Source of the DNA: Elusimicrobiales bacterium
GTDB lineage: Bacteria; Elusimicrobiota; Elusimicrobia; Elusimicrobiales; Elusimicrobiaceae
Direction: 5' to 3'
DNA length: 13,055 nt
Assembly (NCBI GenBank): GCA_030540535.1
Contig: JAUNWB010000008.1
Span: 1 to 13,055, forward strand
The position numbers and the translations under genes are program-made. The notes under the pieces were generated by a model that saw only the letters and a program-made list of their open reading frames with translations, was not told the origin of the DNA and did no database searches. Position 1 is the stretch's first letter. Every line of letters starts with the position of its first letter. Positions 7,622 to 13,055 of the stretch are shown here, in pieces.

Positions 7622-8227
7622 CTACTCCTCCATTTTTTGTTTTAATACATTTATTCTCTCGCGCAGCTCCAATTTCTTCTTGGGCTGCCGTTCAGACCAC
7701 ATCTTTTTCTCCAATGCGTCTATTTCTTTTCGCAAACTTGCTCGCTCCATATCCCTGACAATTGCCTCTTGAGCACTCTGACCATCCTTGACTTGGAGCT
7801 TGGCCAATGACAATGCTATATTGTCCCATACATCATTGATGCTCAATCCTTGTAACTGCAGCTTTTGCTCCACTGCAGGCCTTGGTTCATCCTTTATGAG
7901 CTTGTTATGGAACAATGCCAATTGCAGCTTATCCTCATAACTCAAAGCTAGAATAAGCCTTTGGTCAATAAGCTTAAACATTTTTTGGATCAGCTTATCA
8001 TCACAGCGAGCTTGCTTTAATTGCACTGCTAGTACATAAATAGCCTTATCCTCCGGCTTGCTACTCAAAGCAGGAATAGTCCTAGAGGATATCTCATTGA
8101 CAATGGCCAATTGCTTTATAGCATTGTCAAATTCCTTTTGCTCCGCCGTATTCATAGCGAACTTCGCAAAAAAAACCTTTTTAGGTATTATCTTGCGTAA
8201 TACAGTTGATTCAGGTAATCCTAACAT
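7622..8227 (-). CDS. DUF4391 domain protein
   Basis: This is a 201-residue cytoplasmic protein. I recognise the opening (MLGLPESTVLRKIIPKKVFF), the middle (IVNEISSRTIPALSS) and LQGLSINDVWDNIA as the DUF4391 family, a protein of unknown function. The last ~40 residues (about 160-200) are highly charged with heptad-like leucines (EKKMWSERQPKKKLELRERI) and probably form a coiled coil. No catalytic motif is visible. It sits 9 nt after the helicase stop and 2 nt before the first mod, so it is translated together with them. Position and coiled coil suggest an adaptor between the helicase and the Mod/Res complex; that is inference. Confidence 0.85.
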   Translation of the reverse strand: MLGLPESTVLRKIIPKKVFFAKFAMNTAEQKEFDNAIKQLAIVNEISSRTIPALSSKPEDKAIYVLAVQLKQARCDDKLIQKMFKLIDQRLILALSYEDKLQLALFHNKLIKDEPRPAVEQKLQLQGLSINDVWDNIALSLAKLQVKDGQSAQEAIVRDMERASLRKEIDALEKKMWSERQPKKKLELRERINVLKQKMEE

Positions 8228-8236
8228 CTGCGCACC

Positions 8237-11200
8237 CTACCTTACAACCAAGAAGCATATCAACTCAAAATCATCTAAGCCCTTGATAGGATTGTCGAAA
8301 AAGCTTATTTGCTCACCACTCAAAAAGCTATCCAAATCTCCCTCTTCCTTCACCTCTATAATGGACGCAATCGCCTCTCCTAAAAGCTGGGAATAGGTCC
8401 CCATATTGCGCCCGTCCCCAGTTTCCTTGTTGAAAGCGTTGCAAAGGTTTGTTAAAGGCTTATCCTTGCCGCGGCACACGAAGCGCAGCTTGTCCAACAA
8501 TTTCTTAGGAGACAAGTGGTTACAAATTATTTCCCCATCCTCGCTAATATAAACCATGTAGAAGGGATGCAACAAATTTTTCTTGTCGATATTGATGTTA
8601 TCAGTGCAATTCTTCAATACATAAATTACACCCGGAGGGCATTCCTCGTTGGCTGGAACAACTGCATGTAAGCCAAAAGGTGTTTTCTCCAAAGAACCAT
8701 GCTCCTTGCAATACCCCAACAGGTCCAAACGGAATTCGTTCAAGCCCAAATCCATAATAGAAATGCCTGTTTCCATATCCTCGATATCAACAACCTCACG
8801 CTGCAAACGTTCTAGCTGCTGCTTGCGATATTGCAAATCAATTTTTTCGTTGTTACTCAAAAGATTGTCATCACCGGTAGCAGTCATATCCACAATCTTC
8901 ATTCTGCTTTCTACACGAGCCTTCAGGTCGATGTATGCGTCCAAAGAAATATCCGGCCAGAAATTTACCAGCTGAATAACCTTGTTGTGACTGCCAATAC
9001 GGTCTATGCGGCCAAAGCGTTGGATAATTCTCACAGGATTCCAGTGGATATCATAATTGATTAAATAATCGCAGTCCTGCAAGTTTTGACCTTCTGAAAT
9101 ACAATCAGTGGCAATGAGAACATCGATATCAGCTTTATTGTTTGGTAACAACAAAGCCTTATCCTTAGATTTGGGAGAAAAACAGGTTAGCACTGTGTTC
9201 AAATCGCAATGAAGCTTAGGAACAGTACTTTTGCCATCCACACTGCCAGTAATCATGCCAGTATTGAGACCATACTTGTTTTTCAAAAAACTGCTCACAT
9301 AGTCATACAGGTAATAGGCAGTATCTGCGAAAGCAGTAAATATCAAAATCTTTTTGTTGCCCTCGTTGATAGGATGGTTTATTTTTTCGACGATCACATC
9401 AAGCAGCGTCAGTAGTTTATTATCCTTGTCAGGGGTAATGCTACCAACCATATTCAACAGCTCATGCAAGCGTTGACTATCCCTTCGCAGGCTGTGTCCC
9501 CAGGATATATAGTCCATATCTTCAAGCTTGATAATTACCTTGCCACCAACGAAATAACCCTCATCTTCCATATCCAAATCGATGTTAGACAAGGGATTTT
9601 CATCGCTCACCGATACCCCATAAACTTGATGCTTCATGAACTTGTCAATGGTATCCAACATGGAATTGATGCGGCTTTGCACCCTAGTTACCGTCAAATT
9701 AAAGGAATACACGGAGCTTTCCATGCGTTTCAGGATATTGATAGCCATCAAGCGTCTGATACCATTCTCGCGATTCGCTTGGGTAAAACCAGTATTTACT
9801 GTGTTATCACCATACAAAGCAGCATAATGTTCCAGCTTGCTTGGTAGAATGAAATGGGAAGGAGTATAAATTGTCAACTCCAAATCTGTCAGTTTTTCAA
9901 AAATCTCCTGATAATTAACATCACCATTGCTAGTTGTCAACTGCGGTCGTAAAGAAATAGGCTTTAAGCGTTCCGGGAATTGCCCAATATCCTTGGTGTC
10001 ATAATACTTGGCAATATGCTTGCGAGAACGGGCAATAGTCACAGAATCCAGCAGATTAAAGAAGTCAAAGCTCAGATTTTCTAATAACTTTTGCACAGTT
10101 CTTTCTTGGATAGGCAGCGTGCTCCAAGCATTATATGCTTTTTGCGCCTGCCGAAAGATATCATCAATGGAGCTTGTAGTGGTTAATTTATCATCTATCA
10201 GGCTGGCGTCGCCTTCGTAAGCCAACTGTAATTGATTTTTTAAATCGTTAAAGCGATTATTTACAGGCGTTGCCGAAAGCATCAAAACCTTCGTTTTTAC
10301 ACCAGCGCGGATAATTTTATTCATCAAACGAGTATAGCGATTTTCGATGCCATCCGAATCAAAGGCGCCACCGTTACGGAAGTTGTGGGATTCATCTATA
10401 ACTACTAAATCATAATTGCCCCAGTTAATTCTTGCCAAATCAATACCATTGGATTGTCCTCTAGTCCTGCTTAAATCAGTATGGAAAAGGACGTCATAAT
10501 TGAGCCTATCGCTAGCTATGGGGTTATTCACATAATTTCCCTTGTAAGTATTCCAGTTGTCGCATAGCTTTTTAGGGCACAACACCAGCACCGACTTATT
10601 TCTGTTTTCGTAATATTTCATGACTGCTAAAGCGGTAAAGGTTTTACCAAGACCCACGCTATCTGCCAAAATGCAGCCATTATATTTTTCTAGTTTGTTA
10701 ATAATGCCCAAAGCTGCATCTTTTTGGAAATTAAAGAGCATGCTCCAAATCTTGCTGTTTTTAAAGCCGGTGCGCTCATTGGGCAGTTCATCTTCACTGA
10801 TATCCTGCAAGAACTCATGAAATATATTATAAAGAGTTACGAAATAGACGAATTCCGGAGAATTCTCGTTATAGGCAGAGCTGATGCTATTAATTACCTT
10901 TTCGGTGACATTCTTCAACTCATCCTCGTTGTTCCACAAAGCGTTAAAGTTATCAACCAATTGTTGGGACATTGGACTTTCAAGCTTGATGATGGAAACA
11001 AAGGAATCATTGCCTTTTTCGCATCCCAAATCGACAGTAGTAAAACCATTAATATTCATGTAGCTTGTATCATCAACAAGCATGAATTTAGGGATGTTTT
11101 TATTACCAACATTGGATTTGAAGGTTACCTTTTTGCGTATCCATGCAGCACACTCTTTGGCAATGGCCTTTTGATTCAATTCATTGCGCAGCTTGACTTC

Positions 11201-11464
11201 AAATTCAGTACCATAAATTCCACGTTCACGACTTAATTTTGGTATAAAAAATTCGCGTTTTTCTTTCTTGCTATTTTCATTTTGAATAAATGTTGGGTCT
11301 GTGAAAATAAAGCGCAGTTCACCAATGTTAGATAATTCCTTTTTGAGTGCCTCATACGCATAAATGGAAAAATAGGCAGCAGCCATAGACAGCTTACTGC
11401 CTTTTTTTATTTCCAGACTAAGATCATCTATGAGTTTTTCGTTAACGTTATCTATCATTTTCAT
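8237..11464 (-). CDS. PLD-like and SNF2 helicase protein
   Basis: This is a large superfamily 2 ATPase, 1075 residues from ATG 11464; motif numbers below count from a possible TTG at 11479, five residues earlier. The N-terminal ~190 residues resemble a phospholipase-D-like domain, with KFMLVDD followed by NINGFT at about 131-146. The usual catalytic His of HxKx4D is replaced by Ile, so nuclease activity is doubtful. The SNF2 motor follows: Walker A SVGLGKT (274-280), DESH (362-365), SATP (402-405), and motif VI QRFGRIDRIGS (820-830). The ~250-residue C-terminus lacks a motif I can name. A GGTGG lies about 8 nt before ATG 11464; ATG 11458 is also possible. It is the first gene of the operon. 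It probably remodels or translocates on DNA for the restriction system. The exact role is unknown, and it matches neither DISARM nor BREX as a set. Confidence 0.92.
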   Translation of the reverse strand: MKMIDNVNEKLIDDLSLEIKKGSKLSMAAAYFSIYAYEALKKELSNIGELRFIFTDPTFIQNENSKKEKREFFIPKLSRERGIYGTEFEVKLRNELNQKAIAKECAAWIRKKVTFKSNVGNKNIPKFMLVDDTSYMNINGFTTVDLGCEKGNDSFVSIIKLESPMSQQLVDNFNALWNNEDELKNVTEKVINSISSAYNENSPEFVYFVTLYNIFHEFLQDISEDELPNERTGFKNSKIWSMLFNFQKDAALGIINKLEKYNGCILADSVGLGKTFTALAVMKYYENRNKSVLVLCPKKLCDNWNTYKGNYVNNPIASDRLNYDVLFHTDLSRTRGQSNGIDLARINWGNYDLVVIDESHNFRNGGAFDSDGIENRYTRLMNKIIRAGVKTKVLMLSATPVNNRFNDLKNQLQLAYEGDASLIDDKLTTTSSIDDIFRQAQKAYNAWSTLPIQERTVQKLLENLSFDFFNLLDSVTIARSRKHIAKYYDTKDIGQFPERLKPISLRPQLTTSNGDVNYQEIFEKLTDLELTIYTPSHFILPSKLEHYAALYGDNTVNTGFTQANRENGIRRLMAINILKRMESSVYSFNLTVTRVQSRINSMLDTIDKFMKHQVYGVSVSDENPLSNIDLDMEDEGYFVGGKVIIKLEDMDYISWGHSLRRDSQRLHELLNMVGSITPDKDNKLLTLLDVIVEKINHPINEGNKKILIFTAFADTAYYLYDYVSSFLKNKYGLNTGMITGSVDGKSTVPKLHCDLNTVLTCFSPKSKDKALLLPNNKADIDVLIATDCISEGQNLQDCDYLINYDIHWNPVRIIQRFGRIDRIGSHNKVIQLVNFWPDISLDAYIDLKARVESRMKIVDMTATGDDNLLSNNEKIDLQYRKQQLERLQREVVDIEDMETGISIMDLGLNEFRLDLLGYCKEHGSLEKTPFGLHAVVPANEECPPGVIYVLKNCTDNINIDKKNLLHPFYMVYISEDGEIICNHLSPKKLLDKLRFVCRGKDKPLTNLCNAFNKETGDGRNMGTYSQLLGEAIASIIEVKEEGDLDSFLSGEQISFFDNPIKGLDDFELICFLVVR

Positions 11465-11587
11465 CACAAACACCACCAAATTATAGTTGGTTAATAATTC
11501 GCCGAACAGTTTCCTTTATCCTGCCTTCGATGCAATTTATTTACAGCGAACTGAGCAAGAGCTTAGTCTCTACACTATAAATATACA

Positions 11588-11684
11588 CCCCTCTCACGCG
11601 CCGAAAGTCAGCCGTAGAGTGACGCAAGAGAACAATGCGAGTAAGTTCGTGCGCATTTTGTGAGCGCTATGAGGCGCAGAGGGG
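11588..11684 (-). ncRNA. Predicted structured RNA in operon leader
   Basis: On the minus strand CCCCTCTGCGCC (11684-11673) pairs with GGCGC (11602-11598) plus AGAGGGG (11594-11588), leaving a 3-nt bulge. This closes a 97-nt domain. Inside are a hairpin with arms AATGCG/CGCATT (11634-11639 and 11652-11657) and a smaller GTCA/TGAC hairpin (11607-11623), giving a three-way-junction shape. Just upstream GGGGAGAGAG could instead pair with the CCCCTCT arm, so two exclusive folds are possible. It would lie in the 5' leader of the operon, about 125 nt before the helicase start. It matches no riboswitch or RNA family I recognise. It could be a cis-regulator, a standalone RNA, or a palindromic intergenic repeat. 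Confidence 0.4.
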
Positions 11685-11815
11685 CTCTCTCCCCACACTA
11701 CCCATTTTAACAAACAAGATGGACAGACGGGTGGACAGCATCGCCACGGCTGCCGCAAGCGAATTATAATTTTTTACTGTTTTTAAAACGATAAACTAGT
11801 ATTGAACGATATTTT

Positions 11816-11840
11816 AATTATAGCGTCTTGCTATTTATAA
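11816..11840 (-). repeat. 25-bp direct repeat, promoter-proximal copy
   Basis: This is identical over 25 bp to 11863-11887, with a 47-bp period. Each copy contains the dyad ATAGC-N5-GCTAT and a minus-strand TATAAT at one end. The dyad and duplication look like operator sites overlapping -10 elements. Confidence 0.75.
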
Positions 11841-11862
11841 AAAAAGAATCTGCTATATTTCG

Positions 11863-11887
11863 AATTATAGCGTCTTGCTATTTATAA
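11863..11887 (-). repeat. 25-bp direct repeat, distal copy
   Basis: Second identical copy of the 11816-11840 box. Between the copies GCTATA (11852-11857) and TATAGC (11866-11871) form another dyad around TTCGAA, so palindromic half-sites recur through the segment. Confidence 0.75.
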
Positions 11888-11891
11888 TCAA
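11864..11891 (-). promoter_or_regulatory. Candidate sigma-A promoter of the operon
   Basis: On the minus strand there is TTGATT (11891-11886), a 16-nt spacer, then a perfect TATAAT (11869-11864). Transcription would start near 11857, giving a leader of about 390 nt that contains the structured segment. The second 25-bp repeat provides another perfect TATAAT (11822-11817) with only a T-rich -35, a possible tandem start near 11810. Overlap with the dyads suggests repression by an unidentified DNA-binding protein. Confidence 0.5.
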
Positions 11892-11915
11892 AGATTTGGC
11901 GATAAAAAAGCGCCA

Positions 11916-12183
11916 GTTCGACGTGGTCCCCCTTCCGTCAGTCGCATATAGGACAGTCATTCTAGCTACAGTTAGTGCGCGACTGCCACCTCCCCCGGTG
12001 GTGGAGGCAATCGTTAAAGCGTTTTGTTCGACGTGGTCCCCCTTCCGTCAGTCGCATATAGGACAGTCATTCTAGCTACAGTTAGTGCGCGACTGCCACC
12101 TCCCCCGGTGGTGGAGGCAATCGTTAAAGCGTTTTGTTCGACGTGGTCGTGCTAATACCCGGAGGGTGCGGTGGTGGAGGCAA
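11916..12183. repeat. Tandem 110-bp repeat array, 2 full plus short unit
   Basis: Units at 11916-12025 and 12026-12135 are identical base for base. A third, shorter unit (12136-12183) keeps the first 13 bp (GTTCGACGTGGTC) and the 14-bp GGTGGTGGAGGCAA, but has a different 21-bp middle. Each full unit holds CAGTCGC...GCGACTG (11939-11945 with 11979-11985 in the first) and CCACC/GGTGG, so it folds into two hairpins. The layout (GC-rich palindromic head, variable hairpin, conserved tail) is that of dispersed intergenic palindromic repeats. No spacers of CRISPR type are present. Confidence 0.85.
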
Positions 12184-12200
12184 ACTTAAAATTTACCATC

Positions 12201-12233
12201 AAAAAAGCGCCCCAGTTTACACACCGGAGCGCT
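12201..12233 (-). terminator. Intrinsic terminator of the nuclease gene
   Basis: On the minus strand AGCGCTCCGGT and ACTGGGGCGCT form an 11-bp stem (two G-U pairs) with a 6-nt loop, followed directly by six T. It lies 65 nt after the stop of the nuclease gene. It insulates that gene from the restriction operon promoter. Confidence 0.88.
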
Positions 12234-12298
12234 GTGCTTTTGGTCGCCCTGTTGGCGCCATGCATTCTGTTTTGCGTATTACCTGTAAACTTGTTATA

Positions 12299-12991
12299 TC
12301 ACGCAATCAGTTTACCCAAACGCTTGGCAATTGCTTCAACCTCTTCACGAGGCAATTGAGTCCCTTGTACTACCAAATCGACACTAGCACCTGCCAAAAT
12401 AAAATTTTGGGCAATCTTAACACTATTTTCATGAGCAGCATCATCAGCCAGCTTTTGCATAATCTCACACATTTCTTCTACCCCGCTTTCTTCTTCCTTA
12501 AAGTGCCTAACCCTATCGGCTAACACAGCATTTTTAACATCTTTCGCATCCTTGCAGAAAAAGTCATGCATCAACATGCTTAATTCAGTATTATCATAAC
12601 GCTTCTCGCCATTTACATAAATAATATGGGAGCCATCTTTGAAGTCCTCACCATTCTCTCTAATTGTTCTACCAACATTATAAATTGGCAAATCATAACC
12701 TAATACATCTGCCTCTGTAATAAAGATTACATACGCATCCTTCAGCTTTCTGTAATCTTTTTCACCAGCTGGGAAATTCTTGCTATCAATCATGCCCAAA
12801 TAATAGCGTGCTCTTTGCGGAACAGCACCGGAGCTTGCCCGCTGAACCTCAACATTGAAGTATCTGCCAAGCTCATCCTGACAGAATATATCCAAAGTGG
12901 ACGAATGAGCTTGCAGGCTCTTAATGGCATATTGGCCAATACTTGTAATCACCTTTATTTTATCATTACCCATAATGGTGTGCAAGAGCAT
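12299..12991 (-). CDS. Rpn/PD-(D/E)XK nuclease family protein, N-terminus short
   Basis: This 230-residue protein resembles the Rpn / PD-(D/E)XK nuclease family annotated as transposase-like (PF12784 type). The nuclease core is visible: TLDIF with Asp34, then NVEVQR with Glu48 and Gln50, then RARYYLGMID. After it come YVIFITEADV, LPIYNVGRTI and DGSHIIYVNG, all typical of the family. The C-terminal region ends in a small helical segment (REEVEAIAKRL). Family members usually have some 20-60 more residues before LLHTIMGND. Here an in-frame TGA at 13012-13010 blocks extension, and ATG 12991 has no Shine-Dalgarno. The gene is therefore probably truncated or frameshifted at its 5' end, or starts internally. 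It has its own terminator. These proteins are often present in many copies and are linked to recombination, not to the restriction system. Confidence 0.8.
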   Translation of the reverse strand: MLLHTIMGNDKIKVITSIGQYAIKSLQAHSSTLDIFCQDELGRYFNVEVQRASSGAVPQRARYYLGMIDSKNFPAGEKDYRKLKDAYVIFITEADVLGYDLPIYNVGRTIRENGEDFKDGSHIIYVNGEKRYDNTELSMLMHDFFCKDAKDVKNAVLADRVRHFKEEESGVEEMCEIMQKLADDAAHENSVKIAQNFILAGASVDLVVQGTQLPREEVEAIAKRLGKLIA

Positions 12992-13055
12992 TTCAGAAAG
13001 TTGGCCGCGTCAGTTTACTGTAGGAATCAAAAGGACAGACTCCACCAATTTTGTC

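Larger units (their letters stand above)
11465..12298. other. Gene-poor stretch: leader, promoter, repeats, terminator
   Basis: No convincing protein gene is present over about 830 nt. Reading the minus strand in the direction of transcription it holds the terminator of the nuclease gene, a repeat array, a duplicated box with promoter motifs, a strongly paired segment, and about 120 nt of plain leader before the helicase gene. The 66-codon plus-strand frame at 11875-12075 is only repeat sequence read through. A further minus-strand TATAAT at 11485-11480 lies just 15 nt before ATG 11464 with no good -35, so I do not count it as a promoter. Confidence 0.6.

Noticed and set aside
10724..11236. 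170-codon plus-strand ORF
   Set aside because: Antisense to the N-terminal part of the SNF2 helicase gene, which has clear motifs in its own frame.
536..11479. DISARM or BREX system
   Set aside because: SNF2 and PLD features recall DISARM, but drmA/drmB-type genes are absent, as are the BREX genes pglX, pglZ and brxC. The mod/res pair is plainly type III.
11480..11485. TATAAT immediately upstream of the helicase gene
   Set aside because: There is no acceptable -35 at 16-18 nt, and a start there would give an almost leaderless mRNA lacking the GGTGG site.
11916..11928. tRNA-like GTTCGA motif
   Set aside because: No acceptor, anticodon or D-arm pairing can be built around it; it is just the end of the repeat unit.
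11916..12183. CRISPR array
   Set aside because: The units are directly abutting 110-bp identical copies without unique spacers, and no cas gene is near.

Overview
The window carries one six-gene, minus-strand module plus a separate upstream gene, also on the minus strand. Moderate-to-low GC, strong Shine-Dalgarno sites, tight gene spacing and protein style suggest an anaerobic Bacillota, possibly Negativicutes. That placement is inference, because no rRNA or housekeeping gene is present.

Layout in transcription order, right to left. At the right edge is an Rpn/PD-(D/E)XK-type nuclease gene (12299-12991) that looks short at its N-terminus, followed by a clear intrinsic terminator (12201-12233). 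A gene-poor stretch follows. It holds two identical 110-bp tandem repeat units plus a shortened third (11916-12183), a promoter zone with a duplicated 25-bp dyad-containing box (11816-11891), and a leader segment predicted to fold into a multi-branched RNA (11588-11684). The operon then runs: PLD-like/SNF2 helicase (to 8237), DUF4391 protein (7622-8227), a first type III DNA methyltransferase Mod (5739-7619), a second Mod (3793-5619, with an out-of-frame 5' part reaching 5717), the type III restriction subunit Res (536-3793), and a previously uncalled 47-residue membrane-peptide ORF (304-447). Gaps among the first five genes are 9, 2 and 21 nt and a 1-nt overlap, so they are very probably co-transcribed. 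The left end holds two GC-rich, probably bidirectional, terminator hairpins.

Function: this is an extended type III restriction-modification locus. Mod recognises a short asymmetric site and methylates adenine. Res is the ATP-dependent translocase/nuclease that cuts unmodified DNA. The unusual parts are two Mod genes with near-identical ends but unrelated central target-recognition regions, a single shared Res, and an added PLD/SNF2 helicase with a DUF4391 protein.

The most interesting signal is at the 5' end of the second Mod. A well-placed ATG with a strong ribosome binding site opens a 36-codon reading frame homologous to the N-terminus of the first Mod. That frame runs into a stop directly after a run of six G. 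The first Mod has seven G at the equivalent place and is in frame. One added G would restore a 641-residue Mod. This is what a phase-variable ON/OFF tract would look like, although the tract is short and a sequencing or assembly error must be excluded.
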